A stretch of 64,000 bases of DNA from an uncultured Muribaculum sp. (lineage in GTDB: Bacteria; Bacteroidota; Bacteroidia; Bacteroidales; Muribaculaceae): contig CAJUTE010000007.1 of the NCBI GenBank assembly GCA_910589555.1, positions 28,308 through 92,307 on the forward strand, read 5' to 3'. Shown in pieces: positions 1-9,482 of the stretch. The first letter of the stretch is position 1; every line of letters starts with the position of its first letter. The notes under the pieces are model-generated. The model did no database searches. It was not told where the DNA came from and saw only the letters and a program-made list of their open reading frames with translations. Both the position numbers and the translations under genes were made by a program.

Positions 1-1
1 T

Positions 2-130
2 CAACAGTTGAGCATTCCTTTCATTTTGCTTGGAGTGTTGCTGATAATCTATGCGATGATTCGTCCGAAGCAGCATCTGAGTTTCCCTAATAAGTTTGCC
101 GAGGAGATTCCCGACAGGTCACGGCGGTGA
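2..130 (+). CDS. C-terminal fragment of a membrane protein (5' end outside window)
   Basis: An open frame enters from the left edge and stops with TGA at 128-130. The 42 visible residues contain one hydrophobic helix (IPFILLGVLLIIYAMI) followed by a basic stretch and a short polar tail ending DRSRR. This looks like the last transmembrane helix and cytoplasmic tail of a polytopic protein, perhaps a transporter, but the family cannot be told. It is followed 30 bp later by a strong hairpin. Confidence 0.6.
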   Translation, partial: QQLSIPFILLGVLLIIYAMIRPKQHLSFPNKFAEEIPDRSRR

Positions 131-160
131 TCACATGGTGATATTTTCTATATTATAGAA

Positions 161-186
161 GGAGAGCGGACCTCAATCCGCTCTCC
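161..186. terminator. Bidirectional intrinsic terminator
   Basis: A perfect 10-bp stem (GGAGAGCGGA / TCCGCTCTCC) with a 6-nt loop is followed on the + strand by a T-rich run. It lies between the end of the rightward membrane protein and the stop of the leftward esterase, so it probably serves both. Confidence 0.8.
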
Positions 187-199
187 TTTAATTTTTGTG

Positions 200-1198
200 T
201 TATTTGTGCTGTTTAAACAGCCATTGGCGTACCGAAGTGATCTTGTAGGCATAGTCAAATGAATACATGTGGTCCATGCCGGTTATACCATCGGGAAGTA
301 CTGAGCCGGTTTCAAATTCAAAAATATTGACCGGCGCGCCTTTTTCAAGCATTGTTGCTGCAAGGTCATTTTGTCTTTGTTCGGGAAGCTTGGCGCTCCA
401 TTCGGCGAATGTGTATTGCACGCCGACTTTTTCAGCAGCCTCTTCGAGCGGTTTGAGGTTGGCATAGGCTTTGCCCTTTTCTCCGGCGATGAAGTATACG
501 AATTTATGTTTTACAAGCTCAGGGAATGTGGATGTGTCCCAATGGCAGTCAACGAATATTGAAGCGGCAAATACATCGGGATATGCGGTGTTGTAATACA
601 TCGACATCATTCCTCCCATGGATTGCCCGGTGGTGTAGACGCGTTTAGCATCCACGCTATTGTTGGCGATCACATTTTTAAGAAGGTTCATCGCAGCATC
701 GACTTCGTTGCTGTGTTCGTATTTGTCATTTACTGTCACGCCGGTAAACTGAGGAACCAACACGTAACATGGATTCTGCTTCTGCCATTCGTCAGTCGCC
801 CATACAAGAGCTCCATATCCCTGAGTGAGTGGTGTGGTGACATTGTCGCCTACGGTCGAGGCGTCGGCAATGAATAGCACAATCGGATATTTCTTGCCGG
901 CTTCGATATTTTGAGGTGTGAAAAGATTGTATTTCATATTCACGCCTGTAGCCTGGTCGGTGTATTCCAACTGTTTGAATTTCGGAGCAACATCTTTTAT
1001 CATTGCCTGTAGAGTCGAGTCATTTGATTTGTCGACTACCGGTCCTCGGAAATTTTTTCCGGCAGGACCGGCTTGCTGCTCGATCGAGTCATTGGATTCC
1101 TTGGATGCGGAAGAACTGTTGCCTCCGCAAGAATTGAAGAACGGGAGAGAACAAGCGACCATACAGGTCAAAATCGGGTTGATTTTTTTGAGTGTCAT
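200..1198 (-). CDS. Lipoprotein alpha/beta-hydrolase (esterase/peptidase-like)
   Basis: 332 residues. A signal sequence ends in a lipobox-like FNSC with Cys at residue 24, so the protein is probably lipid-anchored. The nucleophile elbow GQSMGG (Ser about 193) and a C-terminal GMDHMYS (His about 312) fit the alpha/beta-hydrolase triad of the polyhydroxybutyrate-depolymerase/esterase-like group. A low-complexity Ser/Asn/Gln linker follows the lipid anchor. The substrate is not visible; it may be a cell-surface carbohydrate esterase or a peptidase. It stands alone, with its stop backed by the shared terminator at 161-186. Confidence 0.75.
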   Translation of the reverse strand: MTLKKINPILTCMVACSLPFFNSCGGNSSSASKESNDSIEQQAGPAGKNFRGPVVDKSNDSTLQAMIKDVAPKFKQLEYTDQATGVNMKYNLFTPQNIEAGKKYPIVLFIADASTVGDNVTTPLTQGYGALVWATDEWQKQNPCYVLVPQFTGVTVNDKYEHSNEVDAAMNLLKNVIANNSVDAKRVYTTGQSMGGMMSMYYNTAYPDVFAASIFVDCHWDTSTFPELVKHKFVYFIAGEKGKAYANLKPLEEAAEKVGVQYTFAEWSAKLPEQRQNDLAATMLEKGAPVNIFEFETGSVLPDGITGMDHMYSFDYAYKITSVRQWLFKQHK

Positions 1199-1321
1199 AA
1201 TTATTAATTGAATGTTTTTGAAAAACTCTATATATTATAAAGCTTTATCCCATTAAAAAGTTTATGACTCACTTCACAAAATAGGGATGCTACTTTGTGT
1301 AAACAGGTCTATGTGAGGCGG

Positions 1322-2635
1322 CTATTTCCCGATGCAGGTGTAGTTGAATCCCTCTTCGTGGAGTTCTGCAGGGTCATAGATGTTTCTGCCGTCGACAATG
1401 GTGTTGCCCTTCATGGTGCGTCGCACTACAGCCCATGACGGAAGGCGGAATTGCTTCCATTCGGTGAGCAACGCGATAGCGTCGGCATCTACTGCGGCGT
1501 CATACATATCTGATGCATATTCGATTTTATCGCCGATGCGACGGCGCGCTTCATCCATGCTCACCGGATCATAAGCTCTTACCGATGCGCCGTCGGCAAT
1601 CAGCTTTTCGATCACAACGAGCGATGGCGCCTCGCGCATATCATCGGTTTCCGGTTTGAACGACAGTCCCCATAATGCGATCTTTTTACCGGCAAGGTCT
1701 CCGCCAAATGCTTTCTTGAGCTTTTCGTAGACAATGGATTTCTGGCGTTCATTCACATCTTCTACCGCACGTATGATAGTCATGTCGTAGCCATATTCTT
1801 TGCCGGTGTTTATCAGTGCCTTCACGTCCTTAGGGAAGCATGAGCCTCCATATCCGCATCCGGCGTAGAGAAATTTGTTGCCGATGCGGGCGTCGGTTCC
1901 TATTCCTTTGCGCACCATGTTGACATCGGCGCCTACGAGCTCGCAGAGATTGGCTATGTCGTTCATGAATGATATGCGGGTGGCAAGCATTGAGTTGGCG
2001 GCATATTTGGTCATTTCTGCCGATGCTATATCCATGAATATCACGCGGAAATTATTGAGCAGGAATGGACGGTAGAGGCGTTCCATCACTTTGCGTGAGC
2101 GGTCGCTTTCAATTCCTATCACCACACGGTCAGGCGACATGAAGTCTTTAATCGCCGCACCCTCTTTCAAAAATTCGGGATTGGATGCTACTTCATAGTC
2201 TATGTTTACCCCTCGCGCGGCAAGCTCACGGTCGATAGTCTCCTTTATTTTCTTTGAGGTTCCTACCGGCACCGTGCTTTTGGTGACAAGGATGGTGTAC
2301 TTGTTGATGTTCTGACCGAAAGTGCGCGCCACATCAAGCACATATCGCAAGTCGGCAGAACCGTCTTCGTCGGGAGGGGTTCCGACAGCGCTGAACACCA
2401 CTTCCACATCATTAAGACAATCGGTCAAGTCGCAGGTGAAGTGTAGTCGTCCTTCAGCCATGTTTCTTTTCACGAGGTCGTCAAGTCCGGGTTCATATAT
2501 AGGTATGATACCTTGTTTTAACCGTTCGATTTTATTCCGGTCAATGTCGACGCAAGTCACGTCAATGCCAACTTCGGCAAAACAAGCACCGGATACGAGT
2601 CCCACATAACCGGTTCCAACAATAGCTATCTTCAT
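1322..2635 (-). CDS. ugd: UDP-glucose 6-dehydrogenase
   Basis: 437 residues, the usual length for the family. It oxidises UDP-glucose to UDP-glucuronate with two NAD+, supplying precursor for capsule and surface polysaccharide. The N-terminal Rossmann motif IVGTGYVGLVSG is at residues 5-16, the central Glu-containing loop EFLKEGAA near 154, and the catalytic cysteine is in GGSCFPKD (Cys 266). The C-terminal UDP-binding domain is complete. It is monocistronic, with a TAnnTTTG box at 2660-2667 upstream. Confidence 0.95.
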   Translation of the reverse strand: MKIAIVGTGYVGLVSGACFAEVGIDVTCVDIDRNKIERLKQGIIPIYEPGLDDLVKRNMAEGRLHFTCDLTDCLNDVEVVFSAVGTPPDEDGSADLRYVLDVARTFGQNINKYTILVTKSTVPVGTSKKIKETIDRELAARGVNIDYEVASNPEFLKEGAAIKDFMSPDRVVIGIESDRSRKVMERLYRPFLLNNFRVIFMDIASAEMTKYAANSMLATRISFMNDIANLCELVGADVNMVRKGIGTDARIGNKFLYAGCGYGGSCFPKDVKALINTGKEYGYDMTIIRAVEDVNERQKSIVYEKLKKAFGGDLAGKKIALWGLSFKPETDDMREAPSLVVIEKLIADGASVRAYDPVSMDEARRRIGDKIEYASDMYDAAVDADAIALLTEWKQFRLPSWAVVRRTMKGNTIVDGRNIYDPAELHEEGFNYTCIGK

Positions 2636-2659
2636 ATCTGCTTACTTGTTACAATAGTG

Positions 2660-2667
2660 CAAAAGTA
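2660..2667 (-). promoter_or_regulatory. Bacteroidota -7 promoter box for ugd
   Basis: TACTTTTG on the minus strand matches TAnnTTTG, 25 bp before the ugd start. No clear -33 box was recognised. Confidence 0.5.
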
Positions 2668-2767
2668 CGGAAAAATCCTCGTTGCGGCAAGTCTATTTCA
2701 TGTGTGCATGGAAAAATGACGGCAATGGATTGTTATATATAAAGATTCCATTGAAAAAGATATTATT

Positions 2768-4726
2768 ATGTCGACAAAGATAAACACTGATTCCTCGCCG
2801 GTTCACAAGGTCACTGTTGCGGCACTGCTTGTCACTATAGGCATTGTGTTCGGAGATATAGGCACGTCGCCTCTTTATGTGATGAAGGCTGTGATGGGCG
2901 CGTCAGGAACGCATGACGCCGATTATGTGACAGGGGCGGTGTCATGTGTGATATGGACCCTTACGTTGCAGACCACGTTGAAATATGTGGTCATTGCATT
3001 GCGTGCCGATAACAAGGGGGAGGGTGGCATACTTGCTCTTTATTCCTTGATTAAAGGGATGAAGAGGCGGTGGCTGTATATTTTTGCCGCGGTGGGAGCG
3101 AGCGCGCTCATCGCCGACGGTGTCATTACTCCCGCCATGACTGTAACTTCGGCGGTCGAGGGTGTGCGTGCGTTGAAAGCTGATGCTCCGGTGTTGCCGA
3201 TTGTGCTGATAATCATTACCGGCATTTTTTTCATTCAGCGTCTTGGCACGAATGCTATAGGGCGTCTTTTCGGACCATTCATGCTCGTGTGGTTTCTTAT
3301 GCTTGGGGTGATGGGCGCAAGTCATTTTGCCGACTGCTGGCTTATAATGCGTGCGTTCAATCCATGGTATGCCGTCAAGCTGTTGATCGACTATCCGGGT
3401 TGGTTTCTTATTCTTGGCGCGGTGTTTTTGTGTACCACCGGCGCTGAAGCGCTTTATTCTGATCTCGGGCATTGCGGACGAAAAAACATCACATATTGCT
3501 GGATATTTGTCAAGGTCATGCTCATATTTAATTATTTGGGTCAAGGCGCGTGGATCATCTCGCAAGGGAACGGGCTGAGCGGTGATGCCAATCCGTTTTA
3601 TGGCATTATGCCTCATTGGTTTCTCCCGGCAGGAATCATCATAAGCACCGGCGCCGCCATTATCGCCAGTCAAGCCCTTCTGAGCGGATCGTTCACGATA
3701 TTCAGTGAGGCGATGAGTCTTGACTTCTGGCCGAGGTTGCGCATTAAGTATCCATCGACATTGAAAGGTCAGCTTTATATTCCGCTCGTCAACTGTTTTC
3801 TTTTTGTAGGATGTGTGTTGACCGTGCTTATTTTCCGCACGTCAGGGCACATGGAGGCGGCATACGGGCTTGCTATAACCATCACAATGCTGATGACCAC
3901 CATGCTTCTTGCCTTGTATCTGCGCAACAAGGGTGTTCCCCGATGGGCTGTTGCGTTGTTTGCTGTTGTGTTCACCATGATAGAGGGCGCGTTTTTTGTG
4001 GCTAATATGTTCAAATTCGCTCATGGAGGCTGGTTCACTATATTGATTGCCGGCATCGTGTGTGGAGTCATGATTGTGTGGCACAGGGCTGAGATTATAA
4101 GGCGTAAGTATATGGAGTATTTGGATTTCAGCCGCTATACGGGGATAATATCCGATATAAAGGCGGATGAAAAGATACCTCCTTATGCATCTAACGTGGT
4201 GTATATGAGTCGTTCCGATGATGCCGGAAGGGTGGAGAGCAAACTGGTGTATTCGATAATCAACAAGCAGCCCAAGCGAGCTGACCATTATTGGATAATA
4301 AGGGTGGAATTCACCGACCATCCCGACACTCTCGAGTATGAACGCTCGGTTATTATTCCCGGTACACTCACCAGTTTTAAATTCAGGATAGGGTTCCGCA
4401 TTCCGCCGCAGCTCAGCGTGTATTTCCGTCAGGCTGTGGAGGATATGGTGTCGGACGGATTGCTTGATTTGACGAGCAACTATCCGTCGTTAAGGCGGCA
4501 CGGCATCCCCGGCGACTTCCGCTTCATTGTCATCAGGCGTGTTTTTTCATCATCAAGTCAATGCAAGCCTTCAGACCGTGTGCTGATGAATCTTCATTCA
4601 ATGCTTCGCCGCATGGAGCTTGACACAGAGAAGGCGTTTGGACTTGACACCAGCACCGTGTCGGTTGAGACTGTGCCGTTGATAATAAATACCCGCACTC
4701 CCAAAAGGATAGCGCGGGTAAAATAG
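2768..4726 (+). CDS. kup: Low-affinity potassium transporter Kup/Trk family
   Basis: 652 residues. It begins with the Kup signature VFGDIGTSPLYVMK at about residues 27-40, followed by about 12 hydrophobic helices to around residue 450 and a soluble C-terminal domain, as in the Kup/HAK/KUP family of proton-coupled K+ importers. The inner-membrane location follows from the helices. It is divergent from ugd and convergent with gpmA, with only 28 bp to the latter. The start at 2768 follows an A-rich leader with no Shine-Dalgarno. Confidence 0.93.
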   Translation: MSTKINTDSSPVHKVTVAALLVTIGIVFGDIGTSPLYVMKAVMGASGTHDADYVTGAVSCVIWTLTLQTTLKYVVIALRADNKGEGGILALYSLIKGMKRRWLYIFAAVGASALIADGVITPAMTVTSAVEGVRALKADAPVLPIVLIIITGIFFIQRLGTNAIGRLFGPFMLVWFLMLGVMGASHFADCWLIMRAFNPWYAVKLLIDYPGWFLILGAVFLCTTGAEALYSDLGHCGRKNITYCWIFVKVMLIFNYLGQGAWIISQGNGLSGDANPFYGIMPHWFLPAGIIISTGAAIIASQALLSGSFTIFSEAMSLDFWPRLRIKYPSTLKGQLYIPLVNCFLFVGCVLTVLIFRTSGHMEAAYGLAITITMLMTTMLLALYLRNKGVPRWAVALFAVVFTMIEGAFFVANMFKFAHGGWFTILIAGIVCGVMIVWHRAEIIRRKYMEYLDFSRYTGIISDIKADEKIPPYASNVVYMSRSDDAGRVESKLVYSIINKQPKRADHYWIIRVEFTDHPDTLEYERSVIIPGTLTSFKFRIGFRIPPQLSVYFRQAVEDMVSDGLLDLTSNYPSLRRHGIPGDFRFIVIRRVFSSSSQCKPSDRVLMNLHSMLRRMELDTEKAFGLDTSTVSVETVPLIINTRTPKRIARVK

Positions 4727-4754
4727 GAATGATGTGAGACAGACTCTTATCGTG

Positions 4755-5441
4755 TCACAGATAGTAGTTTTTCAACACGCTGTAGCGGTCATCAAGTTCA
4801 AACACCCATGGCTCGCCTGTGGGGATTTCAGTTTTCATGATCTCCTCGGGCGACAGATGCAGCAGCAGCATGGCAAGCGCGCGCAGGCTGTTGCCGTGAG
4901 CTGAGATAAGCACCGTGTCGTAGTGTTGTAGTCGGGGCATGATAATCTCTTCCCAGCATGGACGCACACGCGCGATAGTGTCTTTGAGCGATTCGGTGAG
5001 CGGCAGATCCTCGTAGCTCAGAAATGTGTATCGAGGATCATTGCCCGGGTATCTCGGGTCGTCAAGGGAGAGTTCAGGCGGAGCCACATCGTAGCTTCGG
5101 CGCCATATATGGACCTGTTCATCGCCATATTCTTTGGCTGTTTCAGCCTTGTTAAGTCCCTGCAATGCCCCATAGTGGCGCTCGTTGAGATGCCAGTCCT
5201 TGATTACTGGAACCCAGTCCCTGTCCAGCTCTTCAGCGGCAATTTGGAGGGTGTGGATTGCTCGTTTAAGATAGGATGTGAAAAAGAATTCGGGCATAAG
5301 CCCGGCAGCCAGTATTTTTTTTCCGGCGTTTCGCGCCTCTTCTTTTCCTTTTTCGGATAGTTCCACATCGGTCCATCCGGTGAAACGGTTTTCAAGGTTC
5401 CATTGGCTCTGTCCGTGGCGCAGTAGAATGACTTTTTTCAT
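4755..5441 (-). CDS. gpmA: 2,3-bisphosphoglycerate-dependent phosphoglycerate mutase
   Basis: The start is set at 5441, where [15 protein letters not shown] begins; the open frame extends 17 codons upstream but that part has no family similarity. The protein is then 228 residues, a little shorter than the usual 248. It has the phosphohistidine motif LRHGQS (His 9), the RHYG(A/L)LQGLNK region and the second catalytic HGNSLR. It interconverts 3- and 2-phosphoglycerate in glycolysis. It lies 50 bp downstream of ureF in the same direction. Confidence 0.93.
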   Translation of the reverse strand: MKKVILLRHGQSQWNLENRFTGWTDVELSEKGKEEARNAGKKILAAGLMPEFFFTSYLKRAIHTLQIAAEELDRDWVPVIKDWHLNERHYGALQGLNKAETAKEYGDEQVHIWRRSYDVAPPELSLDDPRYPGNDPRYTFLSYEDLPLTESLKDTIARVRPCWEEIIMPRLQHYDTVLISAHGNSLRALAMLLLHLSPEEIMKTEIPTGEPWVFELDDRYSVLKNYYL

Positions 5442-5491
5442 ATACTTAGAATTATTATTTGTTGATCTATGCCTTTTTGGGAAAATGAGCA

Positions 5492-6187
5492 TCAGTTCAT
5501 TGCCATCATCATGGACCCGTTGCGGTGGAATGATGCATTGAGTTCAGTGTAAGGAATGAACGCTTTCATGTCGGAGAAATCCAGATGCTTTATTATGCTG
5601 TAGTCAAGCGCCGCCTGCGGAGCAAGGTTGTAGGCTATCTTCTGGGTGTCAAACCCCGGGACTTTCACGCTTTTCAATGCCGCGGCAAGGATAAGATTTA
5701 TCACTCCGAATTGCTGAGAGCAGAACATCTCCATCTCAGAAACACCTGTGTGGTATAGCAGTATGGCTTGCGCTATGGGGTAAGTTCCGGGGGTGATGTC
5801 GTTGATCAGGTCGTTGAGAAACCGTTCCATCATAGGGCAGTCCATGAGGCAAAGCGATTCTTCGGCAAGTTTTTTGCCCAGTCGTTTGGTGAATTCTTTT
5901 GATTCAGGATTTGTTTTGCAGGCTATCACTTCTTCATCGGCTTGCAATATGCGGTCGTAATCATCATCGGCAGCCGCGCGATAAGCTTGTATTGCCGCGA
6001 TGCTGTCGCTGTAGGCAACTTGACGTGACACTGCCATCACATACTGCTGGAGTGTCGACTCCTTTGCGATGAGGTTTATATTGGATGCCGACTCAAGACC
6101 GTTGGAAAATGAAAATGTCCCGACCGTATACCGTGATTCGCTCATTTCGAGCAGTCTCATCAATGTTATAATCTCTTTGCTGCCCAT
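5492..6187 (-). CDS. ureF: Urease accessory protein UreF
   Basis: The start is set at 6187 ([16 protein letters not shown]); the frame runs 22 codons further up but without family similarity. At 231 residues it has the usual UreF length. The N-terminal [20 protein letters not shown] corresponds to the UreF opening (leucine-rich, then P/VGxFSxSxGLE), and the C-terminal [14 protein letters not shown] corresponds to the conserved end preceding the RLF tail. UreF acts with UreD/UreG in loading nickel into urease. No other urease gene is visible within the window, so this copy is isolated, in front of gpmA. Confidence 0.82.
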   Translation of the reverse strand: MGSKEIITLMRLLEMSESRYTVGTFSFSNGLESASNINLIAKESTLQQYVMAVSRQVAYSDSIAAIQAYRAAADDDYDRILQADEEVIACKTNPESKEFTKRLGKKLAEESLCLMDCPMMERFLNDLINDITPGTYPIAQAILLYHTGVSEMEMFCSQQFGVINLILAAALKSVKVPGFDTQKIAYNLAPQAALDYSIIKHLDFSDMKAFIPYTELNASFHRNGSMMMAMN

Positions 6188-6351
6188 AGTAGTGAAGTAT
6201 AACAGATTAATAAATAGTGCTTTTGCTTGACAACTCTTAAGTGCTTTCGGCAAATAAAGTGCATCTTCCGCGTTATACTAATTGAACAATTTAACATTGA
6301 AAAAGGATTAGTCAAGTGAAAAAAATATTAAATTTACATTCTTAAAAAGAA

Positions 6352-7269
6352 ATGGAAATGATGAAATTGCTATTAGTGATACTGCTGTGTGTGACGTGTG
6401 GGGCGAAAGCCGTGGCACAATGGGCGTTGCCGCATATTTCGGTAGCTCATGTAAGGGTGGAGCCGCGTCACGGAGCCGAAATGTCGACACAAGTGTTGAT
6501 GGGAATGCCGTTGAAGATGATAGGGGATGCCGATGGAGAATGGCGCGAAGTGGAGATGCCCGACGGCTACCGTGGATATGTGATAGCCAACTCTCTCACA
6601 TATTTTGACGAAGAGGCTATCGGGAAATGGCGTGTTGAGCCGAGATTGTTTGTCGCATCGTTTGAGGAGGTAAAAGTGTTCAGCGACACTGTTGCCATAG
6701 CGGATGTGGTGAGCGACGCTGTTGCCGGTGATATTATGGCAGGATGTTGGTCACGTGGCTGGTGCCGCGTCACTATTCCTGACGGTAGGCGCGGATGGAT
6801 TAAATCAGAATTTGTGAAGCCTCTTGAATCTGTTTTTGTTGAGGATGCCGCGGCTGAGGTAATAAGAATGTCAAAGCATCATGTGGGCACTCCTTACCTG
6901 TGGGGCGGTTTGTCGAGCAAGGGTATGGACTGCTCGGGATTGGTGAAGATGGCTTTTTACAATACTGGAAGAATTCTTTTGCGCGACGCTTCGCAACAGG
7001 CAAAGACCGGCTCGCCTGTGCTGCCTGATGATTATAGGCAAGGTGACTTGGTGTTCTTCGGAAATGCTTCGGGACGCATAAACCATGTGGGCATATATGA
7101 TTCCGACGGATATTTTGTGGAATCATCCGGACGGGTGAAGCGTACCGCTTTGGTTGACAAGCCGGGTTATATCTGTGCTCGCAGAATTATAGGAAACGAG
7201 GGTTCCTACGGAATTGTTGCGATCAACAATCATCCATGGTATTTTACCGGACAGGCTCTCGGTCGTTAA
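6352..7269 (+). CDS. SH3-domain NlpC/P60 cysteine peptidase
   Basis: 305 residues with a signal peptide (cleavage after about residue 22, VAQ). Two bacterial SH3-like domains occupy roughly residues 28-85 and 95-155, and an NlpC/P60 domain follows with GMDCSGL (Cys 194) and INHVGIY (His 245). This arrangement matches the gamma-D-glutamyl-L-diamino acid endopeptidases that cut peptidoglycan peptides, acting in the periplasm. The start could be either ATG at 6352 or the one three codons on. It converges on a second NlpC/P60 gene with a 4-nt overlap. Confidence 0.87.
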   Translation: MEMMKLLLVILLCVTCGAKAVAQWALPHISVAHVRVEPRHGAEMSTQVLMGMPLKMIGDADGEWREVEMPDGYRGYVIANSLTYFDEEAIGKWRVEPRLFVASFEEVKVFSDTVAIADVVSDAVAGDIMAGCWSRGWCRVTIPDGRRGWIKSEFVKPLESVFVEDAAAEVIRMSKHHVGTPYLWGGLSSKGMDCSGLVKMAFYNTGRILLRDASQQAKTGSPVLPDDYRQGDLVFFGNASGRINHVGIYDSDGYFVESSGRVKRTALVDKPGYICARRIIGNEGSYGIVAINNHPWYFTGQALGR

Positions 7270-7985
7270 TCGAGGAAAGAGCTGTAGATTGAGTCGATGC
7301 GGTTCTCGATGGCTTGATTCAGTTCTACCTCGGCTTTTTTGTCTTTCGGAATCTCGAATTTCAGCGGTTGGGTTTCCGGCGCTTTCTTTTCCTTAGGAGT
7401 CGCTTTCTTTTTGTCTTGTTTTGGAGCCTTGATGTCGGGCTGTTTATACCCTTTCCGGCTCACAAATCCCGATGAATGATACTTTGTAGCGTAATACCGT
7501 TCATCGATATGGCTTATTATCACCCCTCTGCTTGCCGATGAATGGATGAAGCGCCCGTCACCGATGTACAGTCCCACGTGGGAAACTCTTGTCTTGTCTC
7601 TTCCGGTGCAGAAGAACAGCAGGTCGCCGGCATTAAGCGATTTCCGGTTTATTGATTTGCAGAATCGTTGCTGCTCGGCGGAATTGCGTGGTATTTTTAT
7701 CCCGAGAGCCTTATGATAGACTTTCATTGTGAGCCCGGAGCAATCTGTGCCTGAATAATCTTGTCCGCCATATCGGTAGGGAGTGCCGAGCCATGTCATG
7801 GCTTCTTCGACCAGCTTGCGCTCATCGCTTTTGAGATTTTTCGTGTTCACTCCCTTTGCCTGCTGTTGGCTATGGTAGTTTTTTCCGTTGCCTGAGGCAG
7901 CGTGTTGCGAGCTGTGGCACGCTTCGGTTGAAACAGCCAGAACGAGTAGTGAGAAATATAGATATATGCGTGACAAATTGACCAT
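7266..7985 (-). CDS. NlpC/P60 family lipoprotein peptidase
   Basis: 239 residues. A signal sequence ends with Cys 23 (TEAC, a weak lipobox). The NlpC/P60 domain carries Cys 82 (TDCSGLT), His 136 (SHVGLY) and His 148 (RFIHSS), the full catalytic set. A Lys/Glu/Pro-rich tail of about 70 residues follows the domain, which may tether or bind. It probably hydrolyses cell-wall peptides in the periplasm or at the outer membrane. Its stop overlaps that of the convergent NlpC gene. Confidence 0.87.
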   Translation of the reverse strand: MVNLSRIYLYFSLLVLAVSTEACHSSQHAASGNGKNYHSQQQAKGVNTKNLKSDERKLVEEAMTWLGTPYRYGGQDYSGTDCSGLTMKVYHKALGIKIPRNSAEQQRFCKSINRKSLNAGDLLFFCTGRDKTRVSHVGLYIGDGRFIHSSASRGVIISHIDERYYATKYHSSGFVSRKGYKQPDIKAPKQDKKKATPKEKKAPETQPLKFEIPKDKKAEVELNQAIENRIDSIYSSFLD

Positions 7986-7992
7986 AGCATTA

Positions 7993-8000
7993 CAAAATTA
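7993..8000 (-). promoter_or_regulatory. -7 promoter box for the NlpC/P60 lipoprotein
   Basis: TAATTTTG on the minus strand, only 7 nt before the ATG at 7985, implying a very short or absent leader. Confidence 0.5.
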
Positions 8001-8040
8001 ACAACTTCGCAAATCAGAGCCAAGGGGCATAATAACAAAA

Positions 8041-8090
8041 AATCTTAAAAAAGAATGTTAACCTGTGCGGTTCCACTCTTTTTTAAGATT
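8041..8090 (-). terminator. Terminator after the DUF4923 gene
   Basis: A perfect 14-bp inverted repeat (AATCTTAAAAAAGA at 8041-8054, TCTTTTTTAAGATT at 8077-8090) encloses a 22-nt loop that itself has an AACC/GGTT stem. The A/T-rich arms supply a U-run in either direction. It lies just past the DUF4923 stop at 8115. Confidence 0.65.
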
Positions 8091-8114
8091 GTGAATTGTA
8101 ATGCGGGTTGACTA

Positions 8115-8819
8115 TTACTTTTTCTTGGTCGTTGATGAGGCAGCTTCCTTGCCTTTCAGCAGTCGGAATCCTGCCTGCATTCCGTCATAGCTTTGCAGCA
8201 GTTTGTTAAGACCGGAAATGGTTGAATTTCCTGAAATTTTCGCCGCAGTGTTGATGAGTTTCATCAGCTTTGATATGTCGAAAGTGATAGTCACGGTGTT
8301 TCCGGCTTTGGAAACGGCGGCATCCATGGTTCCGATGTTCATTTTAAGCGCTTTGAAATGGAAGGTCATGAAGCCGTCTTGGTCCGACTTTGTGAGCTCG
8401 CCTGATAATGATCCGCGCGCGAGCTTCATGGTGAATGTGCTGTCGGGTTCTACCGTGAGCACCATTTTGTCGAAACCGGCAGTCTTATAATATGGTGCCA
8501 GCTTGTTTTCAACCGTAGCGGCAGCAGCGGCTCCTCCGGCTTTTTTCAGCAGATTGTCGCTTTTGAATGATACTGCCGGGGCTGAATAGTTCCATGTGCC
8601 CACGATATCGGCAGGCGAGATTTTGTCATTTCCGAGAATATTGCTGACGAGCGAGCCCACAGTTCCTGTGCCGAGGATGTCACCCAATGAAGAACCCGAG
8701 GATGAAGATGAGGTAGAGTCCGACACTCCTTTCAGCAAGTCCTTGAGGCTGAATGATGATTGTGCCGACATTGATGACACGGCAAGTCCGAATAATAGTG
8801 TAAAGATAAATTTTTTCAT
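8115..8819 (-). CDS. DUF4923 family secreted protein
   Basis: 234 residues. A signal peptide ends near residue 19 (SMSA-Q), followed by a Ser-rich linker (about 35-46) and a globular domain beginning DIVGTWNYSAPAVSF. That GTW entry followed by alternating beta-strand patterns suggests a lipocalin-like barrel fold. The match to the Bacteroidales DUF4923 family is by recognition; its function is unknown. It is the last gene of a three-gene operon, 3 bp after the CBM9-like gene. Confidence 0.78.
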   Translation of the reverse strand: MKKFIFTLLFGLAVSSMSAQSSFSLKDLLKGVSDSTSSSSSGSSLGDILGTGTVGSLVSNILGNDKISPADIVGTWNYSAPAVSFKSDNLLKKAGGAAAAATVENKLAPYYKTAGFDKMVLTVEPDSTFTMKLARGSLSGELTKSDQDGFMTFHFKALKMNIGTMDAAVSKAGNTVTITFDISKLMKLINTAAKISGNSTISGLNKLLQSYDGMQAGFRLLKGKEAASSTTKKK

Positions 8820-8822
8820 AAG

Positions 8823-9482
8823 TCAAAGTAATATTATGTTTCCAAATGATTCCGGCACGTCGAAGTCAGGCATGGGCGTGTTTATGGGACGCCATGATAT
8901 GAAATGGGGTTGTGCCGTGCCCGACGCGCATTTATAGAAATTGCCTTTTATGGATACAGGCTTTCCTGAATAATCGATGCCTATTTCTTTGAGTGGAATC
9001 CCTACGATCACGTTCCAACTGAAAAGACCTTCAAGCTCCTGAAACGGACGATTGCCGCAGGAAGCATATACATATATTTTGTCGGTGAAGTCAGTGTCGA
9101 GCAGGGTTTTATGTCCCGGTGTGCCGCAGGTGGCGTTTATAGTGCCGATGCAGTTGAACATCAGGGCGAAATAATCAGGCTTTTCAAGCGACGGTTGTAG
9201 ATACACGCCCACGCTTGAGTCCTCATAAACGGGAGAATTGGGCTTGTAGTTTACGGCTCTCAGATAATTGCTCCTGACGAAGAAATCGATGTAGAGCTTT
9301 TCGGCGGTGTGTATGAGCGACACCGTGGTGAGAGGATGGTAGGGAAACTGTTTCGCCCAGTCAAGACAGTCGATTGTCTGGCGTATGCCTTTCCCTTCGA
9401 TAGTACGGATCAGTTCATCCAGATTGTTCTCATTGAGATCACTGATAAACGGAATGCTGATGTGTTCGTTATTATTTGTCAT
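8823..9482 (-). CDS. Carbohydrate-binding family 9-like protein
   Basis: 219 residues with no signal peptide. The C-terminal part (GNFYKCASGTAQPHFISW followed by RPINTP and PESFG) is characteristic of the CBM9-like domain found in Bacteroidetes proteins. It overlaps the lysE-like gene by 4 nt and is followed at once by the DUF4923 gene, so the three are co-transcribed. No catalytic domain is attached; the ligand is unknown, and without a signal peptide an intracellular role is possible. Confidence 0.75.
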   Translation of the reverse strand: MTNNNEHISIPFISDLNENNLDELIRTIEGKGIRQTIDCLDWAKQFPYHPLTTVSLIHTAEKLYIDFFVRSNYLRAVNYKPNSPVYEDSSVGVYLQPSLEKPDYFALMFNCIGTINATCGTPGHKTLLDTDFTDKIYVYASCGNRPFQELEGLFSWNVIVGIPLKEIGIDYSGKPVSIKGNFYKCASGTAQPHFISWRPINTPMPDFDVPESFGNIILL

